DNA from: Aureococcus anophagefferens
Lineage: Eukaryota > Sar > Pelagophyceae > Pelagomonadales > Pelagomonadaceae
DNA: 30,393 bases
Direction: 5' to 3'
Assembly: GCF_000186865.1 (NCBI RefSeq)
Contig: NW_008705581.1
Location: 395,809-426,201, forward strand
A model generated the notes under the pieces. The model did no database searches and was not told the DNA's origin. It saw only the letters and a program-made list of their open reading frames with translations. Position 1 is the stretch's first letter. Each line of letters begins with the position of its first letter. Positions 1 through 8,194 of this stretch are shown in pieces. Made by a program: the position numbers and the translations under genes.

Positions 1-1
1 G

Positions 2-3000
2 TGCGCGCGGCGCGACGTCGAGCGGCTCCGGGGCGCGCAGCTGTGTGGAAATCAACCACTGGTTTGGGGGGTCCCCACCAAACTTCAGAACTCTCTATCT
101 CAATCAAATCGAAGTCGATTCGGCTGATTTTTGGACGGATCGATTGCTCTCGTCGAGTTCTCGAAGCACAGCGAAAGAGTCCGGCGCAATCCGTTCAATT
201 ACGCGCACATTGAAGTCGGGTTGAATATTTGATTTCCACACAGGCGCGCAGCACGTCGCGAACCTGCTCTGCGACCGCGACGCCGAGCGGCTCCACGGCG
301 GCTGGCGCGCGCTCGTGCTGGCGGCGACGCAGAGCCGGAAATGCAAGGGGCGCCTCGCGGACGCGGCCGCGTGCCTCGCGGGGCAGCACAAGAGAGCGAG
401 ATTCCCAACTTCAAAGGCTCCGATCTCGGCCATTTTCCACTCGTTTCGGCTGATTTTTGGACGAGCGATCATCTCTCGGAACGGCCTCGACGCGTGGATG
501 CTTTTTCCGGAACGCGCGCGCGCGGAACACTCACGTTGAAGCGAACGTGGAATCACTCTTGTGCTGCTCAGGTTCCTCGCGCGCGCCGCGGCCAAGAGCG
601 AGCGGCGCCGCCTGGCGCGCCGCTTCTGGCGCCTGCGCCTCGCGGCGGCGGCGCGCGCGGCCGCGCGCCGGGGCGCCGGCGCGACGCGCCTCTTCGACCT
701 CCTCGAGGGCGCGCTGCTCCGGAAACGACGCGAGGTCTTTCGCGAGCTCAAGGCCGCCGCGGAGGGCGCGGCGACCCGGGGCCGCCGGGCGCGCAACGCC
801 CTGCTCCGCATGCTCAAGGCCGCGCTGAACGCCGGCTTCCGCGCCTGGGTCGCCGCGGATCGCGACCGCGTGTCGCGGGAAGCGACGGAACAGCGCAAGG
901 TCGCCGTCCTCGACAAGCTCTTCCGCCACGCCGTGCGCGCGGGCTCGAGCCGCGTCGCCTTCCACGTGTTCCGCCGCAACGGCGAGCTCAAGGCGGCCCA
1001 GGCCGCGGCCCTCGCGCGGCAGAGGAGCGCGGTCCGCGCGCTGACGCGACTGGTCCGCGGCAAGGACGGCGCGCTCGTCCTCGACGCGTGGCGCTTCTGG
1101 GCGGCGCACTGCCGGGGCCTACGGCTCTGCGAGCGCATCGCCCTGAGCCACGGCGTCGGCAGCGAGCACCGGCGGAGCCACGTCGTCCTCCGGCGGTGCG
1201 TCCGCGCGTGGCGCGGCTACGCGCTCGACGTGCTCGCCAGGGCAGGACAAGAGAGCGAAATTCCCAACTTCAAAGGCTCCTTGCTCGGCCGTTTTCCACT
1301 CGTTTCGGCTAATTTTTGGACGAGCGATCATCTCTCGGAACGGTCTCGGAGCTTGGATGAAATTCTCGTGACGCGCGCGCGCGGAACACTCACGTTGAAG
1401 CGACGTTGAATCACCCTTGTCCTGCCCAGGTGCTCGCGACGGCCGTCGCGAAGAAGAAGCTCCGGCGCGTCGTGCGGCGCATGCTCCACGCCAAGGCGCG
1501 CGCGGGCTTCGCGACCTGGGCGCGGACGGCCCGGGATTTGGCGAAGCTCCGGCGGCTCATTCTCCGGCTCCGGAGCGACTCGGGCCGCCTCGCGCGCGCC
1601 GTCGACGCGTGGCGCGGCGCCGTCGCGGACGCGGGCGGCCGCCGCCGCGAGAAGGCGCGCCTGCTCATGGTGCTGCTGGGCGCCGCGGGCCAGGCGAGCG
1701 GCAACGCCGCGCGCGCGGCGGGCGCGGCGTTTCGCCGGTGGGTCCGGCGCGCGGCCGCGCTGGACGCGGCGCGGTCGTTGGCGAAGCGCGCGGTGCTCCG
1801 CATGGTCAAGGCGAAGCTCTTCGCCGGCTTCCGCGCCTGGCGCGCCGCGGCGAAGCGCGGCGAGGCCGCCGCGGCGCGGCGGCGGTTGGCGAAGCGCGCC
1901 GTCGCGCGCATGGCCCACGCGGCGCTGGCCCGGGGCTTCGCCAAGTTCGTCGCCGCGGCGTCGCGGCGCGGCGACGCCATGAAGGCCGAGCGCCTCGTGC
2001 GGCGCGTCCTCGGCAAGCTCGCGCACCGCGTCGAGGCCGCGGGCTTTGGGTCCTGGCGCGCGGCCGCGGCGGCCGCCGGCGAGGCCCGGAAGCGCGAGCG
2101 GCTCGTGCGCCGCGTCGTCGGGCGCCTCGCCAAGGCCGAGCTCGTCGCGGGCCTCCGCCAGTGGCGCGCGGGCGCCGCCGAGGCCGCGCGCAAGGTCCGC
2201 GTCGCGACGCGCTGCCTTTCTCGTGTGGCGAAACGGTCGCTCGCGTGCGGCTTCCGCGGCTGGCGCGACGCCGCCGCGGCCCTCCGGGCCCTCGAGGACC
2301 GCCTCGACCGCACGATGCGCCGCATGGTCCACGGCAAGGTCCACGGCGCCTGGGCCACGTGGGCGGACAAGACGCGCGCGTACAAAAACACGCGCGCGCT
2401 CGCCTACCGCGTGCTCTCGCGCATGGGCAAGCTGCGCCAGGCCGCGGCCCTCGCCCAGTGGGTCGCCTTCCGCGAGAGCGCCGCCGCGCTCGCGCGCGGC
2501 GACGCCATCGTCAAGCGGTGCGCGGCGCGGCTCGCGCGCGGCGACCTCGCGAAAGCGTGGTTCCAGTGGCGCGGCGTCTTCCTCGCGGCCGCGCGCGTCG
2601 AGGGCTCGCTGGCGCTCCGGTCCGTGGCGCACAAGTCGGGCCTGCTGCGCGTGCTGACGCTGAATTTGCGAGACTGCGCTCGCGGCCAGCTCACGCGCGC
2701 GTTGTACTGCTGGAAGGACGTCGCCGCCGCGCGCGGCGCGGCCCGGGCGCGCATGCGCGCCGTGGCGCGGCGCCTGCTCAACGCGAAGCTCGGCGCGGCG
2801 CTGAACCAGTGGCGCGTCGCGAGCGGCGCCAAGGCCGCGTTCGCGCGGCGGCGGACGCTCGTGCGCCGCGTCGTCGGCCGCGCGAAGCGGAAAGACCTGA
2901 GCCTCGGCTTCTCCAAGTGGCACAAGATCGACGCCGAGGCGAAAAGAAGGACCGTGGTCCTGGCGCGGGCCGCGGCGAAGCTCCGGCGCGTGGCCGAGGT

Positions 3001-5329
3001 CGCGGCTTTGAACGCGTGGGTCGCCGGCGTCCGCGAGGCCAAGGCCAAACGCGCCCTCGTGGGCCGCATCCTCGGGCGGCTCCGCCACGTGCTCGAGCAC
3101 GCGGCCCTCGCCGCCTGGAAGGACTCCGTCGAGGACGAGCGCATCGCGGAGGCGCTCATGATCCGGGTCACGTCGCGCATGCTCCGCGCGAAGCTCTGGG
3201 CGGGCTTCGCGGCCTGGCGGTCCAAGGTCGCGCTCCTGCTGCGCATGGGCGGGACGCGGGCCGTGACGAAGCGCATCGTCGCCCGCTTCCGCCGGGGCGA
3301 GCTCTGCGCGGCGCTCCGGCAGTGGCGCGCGGCGATATCGCGGATCCGCCGCGACGTCGCGCTCGTGGGCCGCGTGCTGGGGCGGCTGACGAAGCGCGCG
3401 GAGGCCGCGGCCTTTGGGTCGTTCAAGGCCCACTGCGCCGAGGTCGCGCGGCAGGAGGGTCTGATGGCGCGCGTCGTGCTCCGTTTGGCGTCGACGCTCG
3501 AGCACTCGGCGCTGAACCAGTGGCGGTCGTTCTGCGTGCTGCGGGACCGCGAGGACGGCCTCATGCTGCGCGTGCTGGGCCGCGTGGCCCACGCCTGGGA
3601 GGCGTCGGCGTTCCGCGCCTGGGCGGCCGCGGCATCGGCCGCGGACGCCGACGACCGGCGGCGGACCGCGCTCAAGCGCGCGGCGGGGCGGCTCCGGTCC
3701 AAGCGGAGCGCTCGGGCCTGGCGCGCCTGGCGCGAGTTCGCCGTCGCCGCGGGCCGCGCGGCGCGGGACGCGGCCCTGGACCGCGTGAAGCGGTCCGGCG
3801 CGCTCGTGCGGCTCGGCTGCGCGGCGCGCGAGCGGACGCGGGGCCTTTTGTCGCACGCGTGGCACGCCTGGCGGGCCCACGACGGCGAGGTCTCGGGGGC
3901 GCGGGCCCTCGCGCGCAAGTGCGCCATGCGCATGCTCCGCGCGAAGCTCGCGGCGCCCTTCCTCCGCTGGCGGACCGGGGCGCGGCTCGAGGCGCGGCGC
4001 GAACGATTGATCCGCAAGACCGCGGGGCGGCTCCTGCGGCGGACGCTGGCCATGGCGGTCAACGCCTGGCGGACCCTGCTCTTCGAGGCGGCGCGGGACC
4101 GGCGGCTCATGCGCCGCGTGCTCCTGCGATCCACGAAGGCGCATCTCTACGCGCCGTTCCGCGAATTCGTGAAACGATGCGGCCGCGCGGCGGACGCCGA
4201 GAAGGCGGCGGCGCGGCGCGAGCGCGTCGTCGCCAGGGTGCTCGGGCGCGTCGTCGCCCGGGACCAGGCCGCGGCGTTCCGGGCCTGGACGGCAAACGCG
4301 GCGTCGCTGAAGCTTTTCGACGCCGAGGCGGCCGCGGCGGCCGCGAAGACGCTGGGCCTCCTGCGCGTCTTCGCGCGGGCCTGCGGCGACCGGGGCCGGG
4401 CGCTGACCCTGGAGGCGTGGCACGCGTGGAACGCGGCCGTGACCCTCGAGAAGCGCGCGCTGAAGCGACGCGTCGACGCGTGCGCGGCGGCCAGGCACGT
4501 GCTCGTCGCCCTGCGCGCGAAGACGACGCACCGGTCGCTGTCGCGGGGCTTCGTCGCCTTCCAGCGCGGCGCCTGGCGCGACGCGACGGGGTCGTCGCGC
4601 GCGTTCGTGGCTCTGTGCGGCGCGGCCTTGGCGAGCCGCGCGCTCCGGTTGCGCCGCGCGGCGTTCCGGACCTGGGCCGACCGCGCGCGGAGCTTCGCGG
4701 CGGCGCACCGCGTCGTGGCGCGGCTGCTGCGCGGCGTCGGCGCCCACGCGCTGCGCCGGGGCTTCGCGACGTGGGAGGGGTACGTGCTCCGCGCGTCGTG
4801 CGCCGAGGCCGCGGCGCGGCGCGTGGCCGCGCACGTGCACGTCGCCACGGTCGTCAAGCCCGCGTCGCGCGCCTTCGCGACCTGGCGCCGCCACGCGAGC
4901 CTCGCGACGCGCGAGGCCGCGTTCGCGCTCGCGGTGGCGGTGCAGCGGCGGCCCGCGGAGATGGCGAACGCGGGCCTCGCGGGGGCGCTAGCCGTCGCGC
5001 TCGCCGGCGCCGCCCGGCGCGGCGGGCCCCGACGCGCCTTCGACGCCCTCCGGCGGCGCCGCGACGCCGCCCGGGGCGCGGAGAGCGTCGCGCGGTGGCT
5101 CGCGTGTTCTGACGCCGCGGCGGTCGGCCGCTCCTTCGGCGCGTGGGCCGACGACACGCGGGCGAAGATCGACCGCGACGACAACCTCGCGGCACGCGTG
5201 CGCCAGCGGGCGCTCCTGCGCGCCTGGCTCCACTGGTGGACCCAGGTCGAGGTCGTCCGCGAGCTCCAGTCGCTCCAGCGCGGCGTCCGCGCGCTCGTCC
5301 GCGTCCGCACGAGCCACGCGGCGAACTAG
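2..5329 (+). CDS. Sfi1-like (centrin-binding type) repeat protein, 5'-partial, four exons
   Basis: Exons 2-32, 244-370, 572-1229 and 1430-5329 join without a frame break into about 1571 visible residues; the 5' end lies outside the window. The protein is almost entirely a ~30-36-residue repeat of the form LVRRVxxRxxxxxLxxGFxxWRxxA (for example GFATWA, GFRAWR, ALNQWR, GLRQWR), roughly 40 copies, extremely rich in Ala and Arg. The spaced hydrophobic/F-x-x-W pattern on long helices is that of Sfi1 proteins, which bind centrins along a rod at centrosomes, basal bodies or spindle poles. It ends with TSHAAN and a stop. All three introns are introners. Family assignment rests on repeat pattern only; another helical W-repeat scaffold is possible. 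Codons are strongly GC-biased, so all other frames are also open. Confidence 0.72.
33..243 (+). mobile_element. Introner E0 (203 bp) forming intron 1 of the Sfi1-like gene
   Basis: Element 41-243 has perfect 15-bp terminal inverted repeats, CTGTGTGGAAATCAA at the start and its reverse complement at the end. It is flanked by a direct 8-bp duplication GCGCGCAG (33-40 and 244-251). Removing 33-243 restores the target once and keeps the frame from exon 2-32 into 244-370, where the neighbouring text repeats (RDVERLRG, then RDAERLHGG). The intron would begin GC, from the duplicated target, and end CACACAG, from the element: a GC-AG intron. Its termini differ from the other three elements, but its centre (119-136) matches theirs. 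Confidence 0.8.
371..571 (+). mobile_element. Introner E1 (193 bp) forming intron 2 of the Sfi1-like gene
   Basis: Element 379-571 has imperfect 14-bp terminal inverted repeats (CGGGGCAGCACAAG at the start; the end, read inverted, is CTGAGCAGCACAAG). Flanks are GTGCCTCG (371-378) and GTTCCTCG (572-579), an 8-bp duplication with one mismatch. The intron runs from GT of the first flank to CTCAG at the element end, 201 nt. Splicing joins a 2-nt codon remainder to the next exon in frame (phase 2). Confidence 0.88.
1230..1429 (+). mobile_element. Introner E2 (192 bp) forming intron 3 of the Sfi1-like gene
   Basis: Element 1238-1429 has 14-bp inverted termini with one mismatch (CAGGGCAGGACAAG; inverted end CTGGGCAGGACAAG). 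It is flanked by a perfect 8-bp duplication GTGCTCGC (1230-1237 and 1430-1437). The 200-nt GT-AG intron takes GT from the target copy and AG from the element. Exon 3 ends on a codon boundary (phase 0), and the next exon, in another frame, continues the same W-repeat protein. Confidence 0.93.
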
Positions 5330-5652
5330 CGCCGCCGCGCCCCCTCTCCCCGCGACGCCCGCCTTGCACGCCCGCGTCGTCTAAGCTCGCTCCCTCTTAC
5401 GGACCTCTTACGACGTGTCTTAGCTATAGAGGGGCAACTGGGTTCCCTGAGGGACCTGCACCCGCCTGCGGGCCGACCTTGCCTCGTCAAGAGAACCGAG
5501 CGCGAGCGCTTGGCCAGGGGTCCGCGCGTGAGGACCTGTTGAAGTTCAAGTTGCATCCAGCGCCGAGAGATGGCGCTTGCGCTGGGCTGCTGAGTCTGGC
5601 CTGAGCGCTTTGCTCTGGGCTGCTAAGTCTACCCGCGTCAGCTTGGGCTCCG
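5330..5652. other. Intergenic, 323 bp
   Basis: No convincing gene. It holds the 3' flank of the Sfi1-like gene and the 5' flank of the MOSC gene. The only structure seen is a near-perfect 16-bp direct repeat, CTGGGCTGCT(G/A)AGTCT, at 5582-5597 and 5615-5630, just upstream of the MOSC start. Confidence 0.5.
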
Positions 5653-6594
5653 ATGGGCTCGTTCTGGTCCTCCGAGACCGCGCTCGCTTTCGGTCTCGTC
5701 CTCGCCGCCGCCGCTTTCGCCTACAGCCCGGTGCGGCCGCCGTTCTGTGCCTCGAAGCCGCGGCGGCTCGCGGCGCCGGCGGCGCACGGCGCGAGCGGCG
5801 GCGCGGGCGCGGTGTCGGCGCTCTGGCGCTACCCGATCAAGGGGTTCCCGGCGGACGCGCTCGACAGCGTCGCGCTCGCGCCCGACGGGACCTTCCCGTC
5901 GGATCGGCTCTACGCGTTGCTGGACGTGGCCGACAGCGACGGCGCATTCGATGAAGGAGAGCCAAAATGGGTGCACAAGCAACACTTCCACGGCGCCTTC
6001 CGCTCGCGGCCGGCGCTCGCCACGTTGAACACGACGTTCCGCGACGGCGTCCTCGAGTTCCGGGGCGAAGAGCGCCTGTCGGCGCGCCTCGACACGGCCG
6101 GCGGGCGCGCGGCCGTCGAGGCCGCCGCCGCGAAGCGCCTCGGCCGCGACGTGCGGCTCGTGACCGGCGGCGAGACGCACCAGTTCGGCAACACGCGGTC
6201 GGGCGTCAAGTCGCACGGCGACACGCGCACCATCCACCTCGTCAACGCCGCGTCCGTGGCGGCCGTTCGCGCGGCGACGGGCCTCGACGTCGACCCCGCC
6301 GTCTTCCGCCCCAACATCGTCCTCGACGGCCTCGAGGCCTGGGCCGAGGAGGCGTGGGTCGGCGAGGTCCTACGCGTCGGCGGCGCGACGCTCGAGGTCA
6401 TCTCGCGCACGGTCCGCTGCGACGCGATCAACGTCCACCCGCGGACCGGAGAGCGCTGGCCGGGGAACCGGGACCTCGTCACCGAGATCGCCGACAACTT
6501 CCCGGCGGTCGGGCCCTACCTAGGCCTCTACGCGCGCGTCCTCGACGGCGGCACCGTGTCCATCGGCGACGCCGCGCGCCCCCTCGTAAGCTGA
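5653..6594 (+). CDS. MOSC-domain protein with N-terminal membrane anchor (mARC-like)
   Basis: 313 residues in one exon. A hydrophobic segment at residues 9-25 (ALAFGLVLAAAAFAYS) should act as a signal or membrane anchor. A MOSC N-terminal beta-barrel follows (ALWRYPIKGF, about 56-65), then the MOSC core: HLVNAASVAAV, then FRPNIVLDG, then RTVRCDAINVHPRTGER. Cys256 in VRCD is at the position that ligates the molybdenum cofactor in mARC and MOSC enzymes. These proteins carry Moco and reduce N-hydroxylated compounds or act in sulfur/Moco metabolism; the exact substrate here is unknown. The stop converges on the small minus-strand gene at 6716. Confidence 0.85.
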   Translation: MGSFWSSETALAFGLVLAAAAFAYSPVRPPFCASKPRRLAAPAAHGASGGAGAVSALWRYPIKGFPADALDSVALAPDGTFPSDRLYALLDVADSDGAFDEGEPKWVHKQHFHGAFRSRPALATLNTTFRDGVLEFRGEERLSARLDTAGGRAAVEAAAAKRLGRDVRLVTGGETHQFGNTRSGVKSHGDTRTIHLVNAASVAAVRAATGLDVDPAVFRPNIVLDGLEAWAEEAWVGEVLRVGGATLEVISRTVRCDAINVHPRTGERWPGNRDLVTEIADNFPAVGPYLGLYARVLDGGTVSIGDAARPLVS

Positions 6595-6715
6595 GCGATA
6601 TGCCCCGCTCGGGAGGCGCGACTCGTCGGACGGCGATGCCGCCCGCCGCCCGCTTATTTTGAAGCCGACGCCGCGTCCCTCCTCGGCGCCGCCGCGCGCC
6701 TCGGTCGGAAACAAT

Positions 6716-6982
6716 TTAAAGGGACTTCTTCTGGCTCGCCTTCGGCGACACAATCTCCGCGGCCTTGTTGGCGGCCCGCGAGAGCTTCGGCGACCGGAAG
6801 AAGCCGAGGAGCGACGACGGGCTCGCGGCCTCGGTGGGCGACGGCGGCGCGTTCGGGTCGACGCCGCGCTCCGCGGCCTCGAGCTCGAACGTTCCCGTGC
6901 GCGTGATGCGGTTCGGCGACGCGTCGGTGTCGTCGTCGACCATCTGGTTGAACTGGTCGCCGACCGACTTCTTGTCGGCCAT
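6716..6982 (-). CDS. Small hypothetical protein (88 aa)
   Basis: An 88-residue polar protein starting MADKKSVGDQFNQMVDDDTD, with S/T-P sites (PPSPTEAASPSS) and a basic C-terminus ending KASQKKSL. No signal peptide, membrane segment or known domain is visible. The start lies 290 bp from the divergent UCH37-like gene, suggesting a shared promoter. Amino-acid composition is that of a real low-complexity protein rather than the Arg/Ala-rich shadows of this genome, but transcription is unproven. Confidence 0.55.
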   Translation of the reverse strand: MADKKSVGDQFNQMVDDDTDASPNRITRTGTFELEAAERGVDPNAPPSPTEAASPSSLLGFFRSPKLSRAANKAAEIVSPKASQKKSL

Positions 6983-7272
6983 CGCGCCTCCGAGTCGACC
7001 GCGGCTTCTCGAGCGCGGCGGCGGCGCGTTCGGTCGGCTGAACGACGGTGCGCGCCCTCGCGTCGACCGCGAGCGTCGCGAGGGCGGCGGCGGTGGGCGC
7101 GGACTCGACCGGAACCGTGCGCGACGTGCGACGCCTTAGGTCGTTTCGACGGGCGAGACGTCGTCCAAAAATCGACTTGCCACAAAAACTCGCGGCCTGG
7201 CCGCTTCGAGCGCCTCGAGCCGCACCACCGCGCGCCCGCCTCGCCGCCGCCCGCGCCGCGCAGCCTCGCGCC
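6983..7272. promoter_or_regulatory. Divergent intergenic region, probable bidirectional promoter
   Basis: 290 bp between the starts of the 88-aa gene (-) and the UCH37-like gene (+). No TATA-like box or repeat stands out. Assignment as promoter is from geometry only. Confidence 0.35.
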
Positions 7273-8178
7273 ATGAGCTGGTGCACCATCGAGAGCGACC
7301 CCGGCGTCTTCACGGAGCTCGTGGAGAAGTTCGGCGTCAGCGGCTGCGAGTTCGCCGAACTCTACAGCCTCGACGACGGCGAGCTGGCGCGCCACGCGCC
7401 CGTCTTCGGGCTCATCTTCCTCTTCAAGTGGACGGGCGAGAAGGACGACCGCGCGACGTTGAGCTTCGACGAGGCGCCGCCGGGCCTCTTCTACGCGAAG
7501 CAGATGGTCAACAACGCGTGCGCGACGCAAGCGATCCTCTCCGTGCTGCTCAACTGCGAGCACGTGTCGCGCGGCGCGACGCTCGACGAGCTCAAGGCCT
7601 TTGGCGCCGAGCTGCCCTTCGACATGCGGGGCCTGGCCATCGAGAATTCCGAGGCCATCCGCGCCGCGCACAACGCGTTCGCGCGGCCGGAGCCGTTCGT
7701 GTCCGACGAGAAGCGCGCGACGGCCGACGACGACGTCTTCCACTTCGTCGCCTACGTGCCGTCGGGCGGCAAGGTCTACGAGCTCGACGGCCTCAAGGCC
7801 GGGCCCATCGACCTCGGGTCCTTTGAGGACTCGTGGCTCCCCGTCGCGCGGTCCGCCATCGAGGCGCGCATCCAAAAGTACGCCGCCTCCGAGATCAAGT
7901 TCAACCTCATGGCCATCGTCCGCGACAAGCGCGCCGCCCTCGAGGACGCCAAGGCCGCGGCGGACGCCGCGACGGCGGCGGAGCTCGACGCGGAGCTCGC
8001 CCGCGAGCACGCGAAGCGCGCGGACTGGGCCGCGGAGAACGTCCGCCGCCACCACAACTACGTCCCCTTCGTCATCGACCTGCTCAAGGTCCTCGCGGAG
8101 CAGGGCAAGCTCGGCGCCATGATGGACGACGCCAAGGCCAAGGCGTCCACGGACGCGAACAAGCGCCAGAAGGTCTAG
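7273..8178 (+). CDS. UCHL5: Ubiquitin C-terminal hydrolase, UCHL5/UCH37 type
   Basis: 301 residues, single exon. Peptidase C12 catalytic features are all visible: Gln77 (oxyanion) and nucleophile Cys83 in KQMVNNACATQA, His157 in DDVFHFVAY and Asp172 in VYELDGL. The start MSWCTIESDPGVFTELVEKFGV matches the family N-terminus. The C-terminal extension carries RRHHNYVPFVIDLLKVLAEQ (about residues 258-277), which resembles the UCH37-like domain that binds Rpn13/ADRM1 at the proteasome and INO80 partners in animals. This favours UCHL5 over the short UCHL1/3 type. It should trim ubiquitin chains at the 26S proteasome. Its stop lies 16 bp from the stop of the convergent minus-strand gene. Confidence 0.93.
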   Translation: MSWCTIESDPGVFTELVEKFGVSGCEFAELYSLDDGELARHAPVFGLIFLFKWTGEKDDRATLSFDEAPPGLFYAKQMVNNACATQAILSVLLNCEHVSRGATLDELKAFGAELPFDMRGLAIENSEAIRAAHNAFARPEPFVSDEKRATADDDVFHFVAYVPSGGKVYELDGLKAGPIDLGSFEDSWLPVARSAIEARIQKYAASEIKFNLMAIVRDKRAALEDAKAAADAATAAELDAELAREHAKRADWAAENVRRHHNYVPFVIDLLKVLAEQGKLGAMMDDAKAKASTDANKRQKV

Positions 8179-8194
8179 GGCGCGAGCGCGCGTC

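Noticed and set aside
341..1312. A 323-codon plus-strand frame spanning introners E1 and E2
   Set aside because: It is a shadow that runs through both introns; the W-repeat text lies in a different frame.
1328..4894. A 1188-codon open frame on the minus strand opposite the Sfi1-like gene
   Set aside because: Arg/Ala/Pro/Glu-rich text with no domain, in a region where GC bias keeps all frames open; the plus-strand frame has the regular W-repeat.
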